Assembly: GCA_049977145.1 (NCBI GenBank)
Contig: JBMFGW010000058.1
Location: forward strand, 1 to 24,673
Direction of reading: 5' to 3'
DNA: 24,673 nucleotides
From: JAMDCX01 sp049977145
GTDB lineage: Bacteria; Planctomycetota; Phycisphaerae; WQYP01
Numbering within the stretch: position 1 is the stretch's first letter; each line of letters begins with the position of its first letter. The translations under genes and the position numbers were made by a program. This document shows, piece by piece, positions 15,669 through 23,175 of this stretch. The notes below the pieces were generated by a model. The model saw only the letters and a program-made list of their open reading frames with translations, was not told the origin of the DNA and did not search any database.

Positions 15669-16280
15669 TTAGTTATGTGGTTCCACTGCCGCCTGCCGGG
15701 CCGCTGCCAGCACCGGTCCGTAATGCGGCGGGTGGGCAATGTTCGGCACCAATTGCACATATACAATTTTTCCGTTTTTTCCTACCACCACCACCTGGCG
15801 GGCCAGCAGGCCGTTCTGTTTCATCAGTACGCCATAGGCCTTGGCAAATGAGTGAAAGCGGTAATCGGAGACGGTCATAATGTGCTTAACGCCCTTATCT
15901 CCGCACCATTGTTTTTGGGCAAACGGCAGGTCCATGCTGATGGTGATAATTCCGACATCCTTACCGAGCGTGGAAGCCACCAAATTAAAATGTCGGGTTT
16001 CCAGGCTGCACACCGGAGTATCCAATGACGGCACCGAAGAAAGAATCCACACTTTGCCGTGTCCGGGGTGGAAATGAAAAACCGTCATATTATTGGCGAC
16101 AGCCTTAAATGTCGGTGCCATTTCACCCACATGCACCGGATTACCCAACAGCGTCATCGGCTGGCCATTGAGTGTTACCAACCCAGCGCGTTGGGTCGCC
16201 GGCGAGACCGCACAGCCGCCAACAAACAAAAACAAGAGTGACATTGATGCGACGATTGATATTCCGGACAACTTGATCAT
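15669..16280 (-). CDS. tpx: Thiol peroxidase (Tpx-type peroxiredoxin), predicted lipoprotein
   Basis: This 203-residue peroxiredoxin reduces peroxides using a cysteine pair. The Tpx signature is seen as SSVPSLDTPVCSLETRHFN with peroxidatic Cys91, and the resolving Cys126 lies in FAQKQWCGDKGVKHIMTVSDYR-like sequence, at the spacing typical of Tpx. The domain begins at VTLNGQPMTLLGNPVHVG. Unusually, the protein starts with a lipoprotein signal (SIVASMSLLFLFVGGC, lipobox Cys23), so it should be exported and lipid-anchored, whereas Tpx of E. coli and most bacteria lacks this lipoprotein form. ATG at 16280 has AGGAG seven bases upstream. It leads a cluster with two small proteins downstream. The enzyme call is firm; membrane anchoring follows from the lipobox. 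Confidence 0.88.
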   Translation of the reverse strand: MIKLSGISIVASMSLLFLFVGGCAVSPATQRAGLVTLNGQPMTLLGNPVHVGEMAPTFKAVANNMTVFHFHPGHGKVWILSSVPSLDTPVCSLETRHFNLVASTLGKDVGIITISMDLPFAQKQWCGDKGVKHIMTVSDYRFHSFAKAYGVLMKQNGLLARQVVVVGKNGKIVYVQLVPNIAHPPHYGPVLAAARQAAVEPHN

Positions 16281-16564
16281 ACGTTCACTCCTAAACCTCC
16301 GGACAACTACTACATTAACATCATAGTCGCGGATTGGCCCAGATATTGCAATCGTTGTTCAATGATTTGCGAAAGTAAATATTGTTTTTCCGTTGTCATT
16401 TCTAACCAGAAAAAGCCCTGCCTGTGAGCCGTGCGCAATCACGACCTTGCAACTTCGGGGTCATTGGTACGTTTGGCCAAGATGCAGAAATCGTTTTCGG
16501 ACTGTTTTTAGATGGTTTGGTCAGCGGCATCGATACATCTTCTGTTAGTTTAAGGGGTAGGTAA

Positions 16565-17044
16565 ATGCGTAAATATGGCATAGCGTTGTTGGTGCTTGTA
16601 TTGTGCGGAGCGGTTGCTTTCGTGGTATTTCGGGCACTGTCCAAATCCAGCCCGACCGGCACAATGACCGGCAAAGTCCTTAGCCCCACCGGTGCTCCGG
16701 TTAGTGGTGCAATCGTCCGCGTGATGCGGATCCAGCAAAATTTCCACCGGAGGCGTGGTGGTTTTGGTCGCCCCGATTTTAAAAATGTACAGCCCGGTCA
16801 GACCGTTTGGACTAAATCAGGCACGGGTATGAGTAAAACCGCAGCTAATGGGACGTTTACCATTAACAATGCTCCCGTTGGCCAATATCGCATTATGGTT
16901 TTTGATCGTGCCGTCGGCTTCGGACGGACTCAAGAACCGGTCTCGGTTGCTGCCAGGGCTACGGTGGATGTGGGGACGATTACGTTGCAGAAAATGCGTT
17001 GGGCTGGCGGTGCCCACAGCCGTGGGCCGCCGCCAAGCCAGTAA
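16565..17044 (+). CDS. Membrane-anchored protein with carboxypeptidase-regulatory-like domain
   Basis: This 159-residue protein has an N-terminal transmembrane anchor or uncleaved signal (MRKYGIALLVLVLCGAVAFV), then a beta-sandwich repeat of the carboxypeptidase regulatory type: GKVLSPTGAPVSGAIVRVMR near residues 38-56, and after an Arg/Gly/Phe-rich insert, TKSGTGMSKTAANGTFTINN then APVGQYRIMVF and VDVGTITLQ. Such domains occur in many exported adhesion or scaffold proteins; no catalytic residues are expected. The insert HRRRGGFGRPDF is unusual. The C-terminus is short and proline-rich. ATG at 16565 follows a weak purine-rich stretch. Its stop is 77 bp before the small 17122 gene. Exact function is unknown. 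Confidence 0.75.
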   Translation: MRKYGIALLVLVLCGAVAFVVFRALSKSSPTGTMTGKVLSPTGAPVSGAIVRVMRIQQNFHRRRGGFGRPDFKNVQPGQTVWTKSGTGMSKTAANGTFTINNAPVGQYRIMVFDRAVGFGRTQEPVSVAARATVDVGTITLQKMRWAGGAHSRGPPPSQ

Positions 17045-17121
17045 CTGCCGCCTATAATACTATAGTGACAAAGAGGGGGTTAGACATATTAAAGTTTTGC
17101 CATCAACCGAAGGAGTGTGTT

Positions 17122-17379
17122 ATGGAAACAGACGCCCCCAATACCAGCCGAAAACAGGGCGAAAGTGCCGCCGATCAATCAGGCCGCAATCTAACTGAAT
17201 CTTTGATTACGCATTCACCGGCACCTTCGGCAAAGGCAAAAGAATGGTCAACGCTCCCACCCCTTGCATTTAATGGATCCGAATCCCCATGGCGACAAAT
17301 AAACGACCAAACCGTGCCGTTGTCCGACGAAAACATGCCGCCTGCATCGCATATTCCATCAGATATATTTTTGGGTTGA
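17122..17379 (+). CDS. Small hydrophilic hypothetical protein (85 residues)
   Basis: The 85-residue product starts METDAPNTSRKQGESAADQ and ends PASHIPSDIFLG. It is rich in Ser, Pro, Asn and Gln, lacks hydrophobic segments and looks disordered. The ATG has AAGGAG six bases upstream, and TATAAT at 17053-17058 may be a promoter -10, so expression as a real gene is plausible. An in-frame extension upstream to 16999 would overlap the previous gene and is unlikely. No family is recognised. Confidence 0.55.
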   Translation: METDAPNTSRKQGESAADQSGRNLTESLITHSPAPSAKAKEWSTLPPLAFNGSESPWRQINDQTVPLSDENMPPASHIPSDIFLG

Positions 17380-17464
17380 GACATGTTGTTTTCAAGCCGC
17401 CATTTAAGCCGCACGATTGCCATCGCCCTCCTGCGGTTTATTAGCCAATGAAGCCCTTCCAAAT

Positions 17465-17542
17465 ATGAAACGGTTGCGGATTTGGATTATGGTGGCGGCT
17501 GCAATAACTTTTCTCATGGCCTATAATCAGTCCAGCGTGTGA
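17465..17542 (+). CDS. Possible 25-residue membrane peptide overlapping the dinB promoter
   Basis: This tiny frame reads MKRLRIWIMVAAAITFLMAY followed by NQSSV: a basic start and one hydrophobic stretch long enough to span a membrane. No ribosome binding site is evident, and it contains the predicted dinB -10 hexamer at 17522. It may be chance; it is listed because the charge pattern matches small membrane peptides or leader peptides. Confidence 0.2.
   Translation: MKRLRIWIMVAAAITFLMAYNQSSV
17505..17527 (+). promoter_or_regulatory. Probable dinB promoter (-10 hexamer TATAAT)
   Basis: A perfect TATAAT lies at 17522-17527; the sequence 17 bp upstream (CTGCAA, 17499-17504) matches the -35 consensus at only 3 of 6 positions, so strength would be modest. 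Transcription would start near 17534, about 22 nt before the GTG of dinB. No LexA-type palindrome (GAACNNNNGTTC or CTG-N10-CAG) was found in the vicinity. Confidence 0.45.
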
Positions 17543-17555
17543 ATGAGAACCTGAC

Positions 17556-18749
17556 GTGAACAATGACCGCCAAACCATCCGCTCCATCCTCCACCTTGAT
17601 ATGGACGCCTTCTTCGCGTCCATTGAGCAACTGGATCATCCGGAACTGAAGGGCAAACCAATTTTAGTGGGCTATGATGGCCCCCGTGGCGTGGTTGCCA
17701 CTGCTTCCTATGAGGCTCGCCCTTACGGTTGCCATTCCGCCCAGCCGATGGCTGTGGCGAAACGGCTTTGCCCCCATGCCATTATTATCCCGGTGCGGCA
17801 TGATCGGTACCGACAAATTTCCCAGCAGATTTTTGCCATTCTTGATGACTTTTCGCCAGTCGTTGAACCCCTGAGCATTGACGAGGCTTTCCTTGATCTC
17901 ACCGGCACCGAGCAACTTTTTGATTCAGCCGAATCCGCTGCCAGGCAGATGAAGGCTCGCATTAAAGCCGAAATTGGGTTGACTGCCTCGGTGGGCGTGG
18001 CACCGAATAAGTTTCTGGCTAAACTCGGTTCTGATCTTCACAAGCCCGATGGTTTGACCATTATCAACCCAGAAGATGTTGATGCGCTACTGCCGCCCAT
18101 GTCTGTAATGAAAATATGGGGCATCGGGCCAGCCATGGCGGTACGATTGAAGGCTCTGAGCATCAATACTATTGGTGATCTTCGGAATTTTCCCTTGGAC
18201 GTTTTGCGTGGACAGATCGGCGATGTAGCGGAGCATTACCATCAGTTCGCATACGGACTGGATGATCGGGCAGTGGCGACGGATCGAGAGGTAAAGAGCA
18301 TCGGGCAGGAACAGACATTCAATGTGGATTTAGATGATCCCGATGCCGTGCGCAGGGTTTTATTGGAACAGGCAGAGCAAGTTGCCCAACGGCTAAGAAA
18401 ACATGGTCTTTTGACCCGTAGCATGACGTTGAAGATTAGATTCGGCGATTTTCAGACCATCACCCGATCCTGCACCCTTGCCGCCGCCACAAATACCACG
18501 GCGGAACTGGAGCAGCTTGCCACGGCCATCTTTGACCAGTGGGCCAGCAGATCATTCCAGCCGGTGCGGCTCATTGGCGTGAGCACAATACCATGCGGCA
18601 CCGGCAACGGACAGATGGGGTTATTTGCTGATCCAGACCGGGAAAAGCAACAGCGGCTTGATGCGGTGGCTGATGCAATCAGCCAGCGGTTCGGTAAATG
18701 TGCCATTAAGAGGGGCGGCGGCCTGAATCGAGAAAGAGAAGTAACTTGA
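17556..18749 (+). CDS. dinB: DNA polymerase IV (Y-family translesion polymerase)
   Basis: This 397-residue Y-family polymerase copies damaged DNA with low fidelity. The palm has metal ligands Asp15 in HLDMDAFFASIE and Asp109-Glu110 in LSIDEAFLDL; Phe20 is in the steric-gate position. Fingers and thumb features include YEARPYGCHSAQPMAVAKRLCP, TASVGVAPNKFLAKLGSDLHKP and the helix-hairpin-helix IWGIGPAMAVRLKALSI. The little-finger domain follows, and QMGLFAD near residue 350 is a good sliding-clamp-binding motif. Length is slightly above the usual 350, as in many DinB proteins with a C-terminal tail. GTG at 17556 is the start giving the normal N-terminus. It is convergent with the HEPN-like gene. 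No SOS box was seen, so its control may not be LexA-dependent. Confidence 0.96.
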   Translation: MNNDRQTIRSILHLDMDAFFASIEQLDHPELKGKPILVGYDGPRGVVATASYEARPYGCHSAQPMAVAKRLCPHAIIIPVRHDRYRQISQQIFAILDDFSPVVEPLSIDEAFLDLTGTEQLFDSAESAARQMKARIKAEIGLTASVGVAPNKFLAKLGSDLHKPDGLTIINPEDVDALLPPMSVMKIWGIGPAMAVRLKALSINTIGDLRNFPLDVLRGQIGDVAEHYHQFAYGLDDRAVATDREVKSIGQEQTFNVDLDDPDAVRRVLLEQAEQVAQRLRKHGLLTRSMTLKIRFGDFQTITRSCTLAAATNTTAELEQLATAIFDQWASRSFQPVRLIGVSTIPCGTGNGQMGLFADPDREKQQRLDAVADAISQRFGKCAIKRGGGLNREREVT

Positions 18750-18801
18750 AACCGTTACTATCCGAACGCTCAATGGTGCGCGTGATCGTTCCTCTTCTAT
18801 T

Positions 18802-19506
18802 TCAATATTCGGTTGGTAATTCATCGGGGTATGGCACTCTGCCATCGATGACGGACAAAAATACCAAATAGTTCTTTACGGCCACGTAGAATTCGCGCCA
18901 GTCGCCTATATCGTGATCCCGGTACGAATGAATGGCATTCCGACGTTTTTGCACTAACTCAACAAACTTATTCCAACGGGGTTTCTGTCGCTTGGCCCAA
19001 AAATGCTGATTATAGAACTGCTTCAAATATTCCAGTTCTAGAACGTCGGGGTCCAACGGCGTCTTCACCTTGCCGCGTGTTACCGGCGTGGCATAGTAGT
19101 TATTCGCAAATACCGACAAACCAAATTTCATCGTGCCTTCCACAAGACTGCCCAGATTTGCCCAGGCAAGAATTAACCGACCATCCGAGTGCCCTAAATC
19201 TTCGGCCTGTGTGTCCGGTTTTTGCCATGGATATTGCGGGGGTTTTTGTGTCGATTCTGGCAGCGGCTCAAGCCAGATACTCAGGCACTTGGAAAGCGAA
19301 ACTTGTCTATCCAGCCTGGCACGGATGAGAATCTCCGCGGCTCTTTCAGGTGCCCATCCATGGTGGTCTGACCAAAAGTCTCTGATCTTCTCATTGCGAC
19401 GAGTGATTTCCTCTACAAGCCATTTCGCTGTTCGCTGAGGAATTGGATTCGGCACAGGTTGACCGCCTCTTCGATAAAACATATTGAACGGTTTCGTATC
19501 GGTCAT
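18802..19506 (-). CDS. Hypothetical protein with HEPN-like R-x4-H motif
   Basis: This 234-residue soluble protein is not recognised as a named family. The C-terminal part (about residues 150-225) is helical and holds RRNAIHSYRDHDIGDWREF with Arg188 and His193, matching the R-x4-6-H motif of HEPN ribonucleases, in a region where two helices would pair (VELVQKRRN and DWREFYVAVKNYLVFLSV). The N-terminal half (RTAKWLVEEITRRNEKIRDF, WAPERAAEILIRARLDRQ) is also helical. No signal peptide is present. ATG at 19506 has GGGGAG eight bases upstream. It is the last gene of a restriction-type island on the same strand, after the Res gene, so a role in defence, such as RNA cleavage on infection, is an inference. 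It may instead be a non-catalytic HEPN-like protein. Confidence 0.6.
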   Translation of the reverse strand: MTDTKPFNMFYRRGGQPVPNPIPQRTAKWLVEEITRRNEKIRDFWSDHHGWAPERAAEILIRARLDRQVSLSKCLSIWLEPLPESTQKPPQYPWQKPDTQAEDLGHSDGRLILAWANLGSLVEGTMKFGLSVFANNYYATPVTRGKVKTPLDPDVLELEYLKQFYNQHFWAKRQKPRWNKFVELVQKRRNAIHSYRDHDIGDWREFYVAVKNYLVFLSVIDGRVPYPDELPTEY

Positions 19507-19583
19507 GTAAGCAACTCCCCTTGTTGTGTCAATTTACGGAGCGTTGGTTTGGCGCGGAAAAAGCTACTGGCTTCCCGTTATTC

Positions 19584-19700
19584 TCACACCACCCCCAACG
19601 CTTTGAACACTGCATCCGTCGGATCGGAGTAGAAGCTGGTTTGGAATTTGGCGAATAATTCGCCGGGTACGGTGGGGATGTCCGGCACACAGATCCAGAT
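19584..19700 (-). pseudogene. Coding-like 38-codon tail directly after and in frame with the Res gene
   Basis: Immediately after the TGA of the Res gene (19701-19703) the same frame stays open for 38 codons, ending at TGA 19584-19586. It reads like real protein (VPDIPTVPGELFAKFQ, then TSFYSDPTDAVFKALGV). It could be the 3' end of a lost partner gene such as a modification methyltransferase, a readthrough extension of Res, or a tiny gene starting at GTG 19688. No ribosome binding site supports the last. It is listed as a remnant with low certainty. Confidence 0.35.
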
Positions 19701-22700
19701 TCATCTGCCCCCGATCACCGTATTCAGCATCTCTTCAATATATGTCGCCTTGTCTTCATCCTGAAACAATACGTGGCGTTTTTCCAGTTCGGATTTGGCA
19801 TTGCTCTTCCACCAACTCACCGCCTTGGACGGGGTATTGGAGATGATGAATGAATTCAAAATAATGCTCGGATCGTCCAGCCGGGTTTCCAATTCCTTGA
19901 TTGTCTTGTGGAAGCGTATCTTTGGGTCGCCCATGCCGTCCAGATTTCGCAATCCCTTAGGATCCACAAAGCTCACATATTGCTTGCCGTCCACGAGCAG
20001 CCAGAGAATGAAATCGGGATAGAAATTCCCCGCCTCAAAAAAGCCGATGCCCCGCCCCCGGCTCATGTTGCGCAGCAGATACATTTCGCGGCTTTTGAAG
20101 AAGTCCTGCTTTTCATTAAAGAACTTACGCAGATCGCGAACAAATTCCATTTCCCCGTCGTTAAGCGATACCGGCATTACTTCCACCAGATCGCTTTTGC
20201 AATGCAGCAGCGGCTGATACAGGTGCTGGCCGAAACACAAAGCCTCCAATTGCCCAAAGGGCCAGTCTTTGCTGAATTTTCCACCGATGATCATCTCTTT
20301 AAGAATTTCAAGATTTGCTATGACCGCATCCGCCGACTGTTCAACCATGAGCCGATATTCGTTGATAAAATTCGGATCGTCTTCGGCCAGTTCATGATAC
20401 TCCTGATGTTTGGCCTCCCATTCCTGTTTGCGGTGCTTATACAGGCGGTCGCAATACTTTTTCAGAAGGGCAATGGCGATTTCCTCCCAGTGCCGCACGC
20501 GATCAAAGCGGGTAAATTCCAACTCGGCGGCGGGAATGTACAGCTTGTACCAGTCTGAACGCTCCAACAGCCTGGGAACGCTTTCACGCGGCAAATTGAG
20601 GTTGAACCATGCCCGCTCGTTCTTAAATTCCTGCAACTGGAAATAAATCCGGTCCATATCCATGAATGCCAGATGGCGGCCTTCCAGACGCCCCTGGTCT
20701 AAATTGGCGGTTTCTTCCAAACGATCCAGCCCCCGGCTCTGCTGGGATTGAATTTTCGGGTACCAGTTCACCGTCAGCGGGTATTTCATAAGATAGTCTG
20801 TCGGCTCATCCAGCACCGGCTTGGGACCATCGCGTTTGAAATCCACACCATCTTTCAGGCGAATGCTTTTCAACTTTTTGCCATCAAGGTTCTTCACCAC
20901 CGGCAGAATAAATTCAATGCGATCCTCGTTGGTGGGCAGCCCTTCTTCTTCCAGATATTCCTTGAATTGCTGCATGTACTGTGCCCGGATACCGAAGATG
21001 TTCAGTGTTTCCAATAAACCGATCTGATCCGGGCGGGTAATGCCGCCAATTTTGGCGCTGCGTTTAAGGCTCATGCCCAGGCCCTTGAGCCGCACGCCGC
21101 GTCCAAACAACTGAATGATCTCCGAACCTTCGCTTTTTCCCACATTCATCAGGCCCATTGTGCTGACCCGCCAACTGTTCCACCCTTCGGTGAATTTTTT
21201 CGACCCGATCAGCACCCTGATCGTAGAATTGGGCTTATCCAGCGCGGAAAACAACGAACCCGAAAACTCTCTGCTTGCCACGACCATCTGGTCCGGGTGC
21301 GATTCACATAGCTTGCACAGATTGGCGGCGTCACCCACGTTAATAAGCCCGAATGGCTCATTTTCACCGATTCGCAACGCGATTTCCCCGCCCGTGCCGG
21401 TCAAATTCTCAACGTGCAGCAGGGCCTTGGCGGACGTGTTGAAAAGCAATTTCAGAATATCATCAAATGCCTGTTCCCCAGTCATCCGGCATTGGCTTAA
21501 ATAACCAAAGGCGGTCGCGAAAATTTCATTGCCGCGCTGATCCAGCAATCCCGGTCTGCCGCCCAGCAATCGGCTCAACAGCCCAACCGACCGGTCCCGA
21601 TCCTGCACAAATTCCGCCAGGAACAGCAGAATATCCACCACATCGGATACCTCGCGCTTATTCTCCCTTCGCACGGCGTTCACGCTGCCGCCCACAAACA
21701 CCCACAATGGATTTTCCAGCAAAAACACACGGAATGCGTCCGCCTTGTCCTGATACAGCCGCTGCTGCTGGTAAAATGCCAACAGGCACGCGGTCAGATA
21801 AACGGTGCGTTTTTCAGCATCGGAATCATCCGCCAAATTCAAAATGCGATAATCTTTTCCAAAGCCATCCCGATAAAAATATTTATAGGAATAATCAAAG
21901 AGAATGCACTTGGCGTATTCTTTCTCCAAATCACGGTTGCCGCTGGCCTTCATGGCCTGGCCGAAGGTCGCGGAATACTCAAAGGAAAATCCATTTTCAC
22001 AAAGTCGCCGCCGGGCATCCATCCAGCGGCCCGTTTCCTTGCCGCTGGAACCGCGATGGCCTTCATCCACCAGTACCAGATTGTTGGATTCAAAGGCGTC
22101 GATGGCGACGGTTTTTTCTCCGCCGTCTTCACGCAGCTTATGAATGTCAATAATTTCAATAGTCTTACCTGCAAACAGTGATCCGCCGTCCTTGTTGAAT
22201 AGTTCCGCCTCCATGCCCGCAGCGCGGAATTCCGCGAGGTGCTGCCGCGAAAGCCCTTCATTGGGCGTCAGCAGAATAATACGGTTAAGCTCCCTATTGC
22301 GCCCGTACGAGCCCAGATAATGCCGATATTGCAGGATGTTGATGTGCATCAGCAGTGTTTTCCCGCTGCCGGTGGCATTCCAGAAGGCCAGCTTCCGCAG
22401 GTCATCGGGCTGGTAGCCTGGAATGCGGTCTTTTTCCAATTTGTCGGAATTAAATTGATCCACGAAACCGTTGAGGTCCGCCAACAGTTTCTCCGGGGCA
22501 CGGAAGTAGCGATCCAGATAAATTTCGGCGAACAGCAACGTCAGCCACTGAAAATACTTCCAGCGAATCGGCGTGTCCCGGCGTTGATTCAAAGCCATGG
22601 AATGTTTAACGATATTCTGGTCATATCCCGGCAGCGTATCGCCGGGAAATTCCGGAAACTCCCACAAGCTCGTCATGGCCTGCAAGAACTTGTGGTTGTT

Positions 22701-22844
22701 ATCTTCCGTCAGGCCCTCCATTTCAGGGGCTTTGAGCGGTTCGGCCAGTTGCTCGAAAGTGTTCTTATCAAACAGACTTAGCATCCATTGTCGCAGCACC
22801 AGTTGCTGCTCAAGCCCGGATCGGGATGATTTTGTTTTGGCCAT
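19701..22844 (-). CDS. Type III restriction-like helicase/nuclease (Res subunit, DEAD/DEAH helicase)
   Basis: This 1047-residue protein has the architecture of a type III restriction Res subunit. A superfamily 2 helicase core is plain: Walker A ATGSGKT at residues 157-163, the Walker B variant LVLVDEGHRGS (Asp260-Glu261-Gly262-His263), motif III SATF at about 291, and the later GWNSWRVSTMGLMN and EIIQLFGRGVRLKG (motif VI, about 575-590). Near the C-terminus, FYPDFILWLLVDGKQYVSFV followed by DPKG (about 940-960) fits a PD-(D/E)XK nuclease site. ATG at 22844 is the natural start. Classical Res works with a Mod methyltransferase; none is found next to it, only a 38-codon tail in the same frame just downstream. 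It may be an orphan helicase-nuclease, or Mod may lie outside the window or be lost. Confidence 0.87.
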   Translation of the reverse strand: MAKTKSSRSGLEQQLVLRQWMLSLFDKNTFEQLAEPLKAPEMEGLTEDNNHKFLQAMTSLWEFPEFPGDTLPGYDQNIVKHSMALNQRRDTPIRWKYFQWLTLLFAEIYLDRYFRAPEKLLADLNGFVDQFNSDKLEKDRIPGYQPDDLRKLAFWNATGSGKTLLMHINILQYRHYLGSYGRNRELNRIILLTPNEGLSRQHLAEFRAAGMEAELFNKDGGSLFAGKTIEIIDIHKLREDGGEKTVAIDAFESNNLVLVDEGHRGSSGKETGRWMDARRRLCENGFSFEYSATFGQAMKASGNRDLEKEYAKCILFDYSYKYFYRDGFGKDYRILNLADDSDAEKRTVYLTACLLAFYQQQRLYQDKADAFRVFLLENPLWVFVGGSVNAVRRENKREVSDVVDILLFLAEFVQDRDRSVGLLSRLLGGRPGLLDQRGNEIFATAFGYLSQCRMTGEQAFDDILKLLFNTSAKALLHVENLTGTGGEIALRIGENEPFGLINVGDAANLCKLCESHPDQMVVASREFSGSLFSALDKPNSTIRVLIGSKKFTEGWNSWRVSTMGLMNVGKSEGSEIIQLFGRGVRLKGLGMSLKRSAKIGGITRPDQIGLLETLNIFGIRAQYMQQFKEYLEEEGLPTNEDRIEFILPVVKNLDGKKLKSIRLKDGVDFKRDGPKPVLDEPTDYLMKYPLTVNWYPKIQSQQSRGLDRLEETANLDQGRLEGRHLAFMDMDRIYFQLQEFKNERAWFNLNLPRESVPRLLERSDWYKLYIPAAELEFTRFDRVRHWEEIAIALLKKYCDRLYKHRKQEWEAKHQEYHELAEDDPNFINEYRLMVEQSADAVIANLEILKEMIIGGKFSKDWPFGQLEALCFGQHLYQPLLHCKSDLVEVMPVSLNDGEMEFVRDLRKFFNEKQDFFKSREMYLLRNMSRGRGIGFFEAGNFYPDFILWLLVDGKQYVSFVDPKGLRNLDGMGDPKIRFHKTIKELETRLDDPSIILNSFIISNTPSKAVSWWKSNAKSELEKRHVLFQDEDKATYIEEMLNTVIGGR

Positions 22845-22884
22845 GGTGGAGTTCCAGTATTCAGGAGAGAGTATACAAGCCTTT

Positions 22885-22907
22885 AGTGTTCAGTTTTCAG
22901 TTTTCAG
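22885..22907. repeat. Heptamer tract (GTTTTCA / TGAAAAC)
   Basis: AGTGTTCAGTTTTCAG then TTTTCAG: about three copies of the 7-bp unit between the Res gene and the end of the degenerate RhuM copy. Related tracts occur at 23152-23175 and 24260-24286. Confidence 0.8.
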
Positions 22908-22916
22908 CGTAAGCTG

Positions 22917-23175
22917 CCTTCGTCGCCTTTCAGGTACTTTGCCAATTTTTCATCAAATTCGGAAATATAAGTTTTGTCCTGTCCGGGCCTGAACTTTTCG
23001 TACTCCTCATGCGCCCCCGGTATGCAACCGCCATAACCGCAATACACGTGTAGAATTCCACGACGTGGTTAAGCTGGCGAATTCCCTCGGTTTGAGCTAT
23101 TTCCATTTTGGAAATAGCTGCCTCCGGAACCAATTCGCCAGATTCAAGGATGTTTTCGGTTTTCGGCGTTTTCAT
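22917..23175 (-). pseudogene. Degenerate RhuM-like copy (internally deleted)
   Basis: Two parts of a second RhuM gene are recognisable. From ATG 23175 one frame reads ILESGELVPEAAISKMEIAQ, TEGIRQLNHVVEFY and AVMAVAYRGRM, which matches position by position the region of the intact RhuM that contains FAERELAESSVV, DGKQYRVNYYHL and ILAVGYRMRS. Soon afterwards the RhuM-like sequence moves to another frame, giving AHEEYEKFRPGQDKTYISEF and DEKLAKYLKGDEGSLR, ending at TGA 22917 or close to it; this resembles the RhuM C-terminus (EYEAYRRQLDSVPSEVEKDM in the intact copy). The middle, roughly 200 codons, is missing. The ATG overlaps the stop of the intact RhuM gene (ATGA), so translation could still be coupled. 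It is most likely a non-functional remnant. Confidence 0.65.
23152..23175. repeat. Imperfect heptamer tract at the RhuM/RhuM-remnant junction
   Basis: GTTTTCGGTTTTCGGCGTTT then TCAT: on the minus strand this is ATGAAAACGCCGAAAACCG and then AAAAC, an imperfect GAAAAC-based tract. It doubles as the first codons (MKTPKTEN) of the degenerate RhuM copy. Confidence 0.5.

Noticed and set aside
15638..15766. Longer N-terminus for the repeat-built helical protein
   Set aside because: It would overlap the thiol peroxidase gene, and ATG 15637 has an ideal ribosome binding site.
16999..17121. Upstream extension of the 85-residue protein
   Set aside because: It overlaps the end of the preceding gene and lacks a ribosome binding site, while ATG 17122 has AAGGAG at good spacing.
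19908..22781. Several long plus-strand open frames opposite the Res gene
   Set aside because: They are antisense to a gene with clear helicase and nuclease motifs and show no domain pattern themselves.
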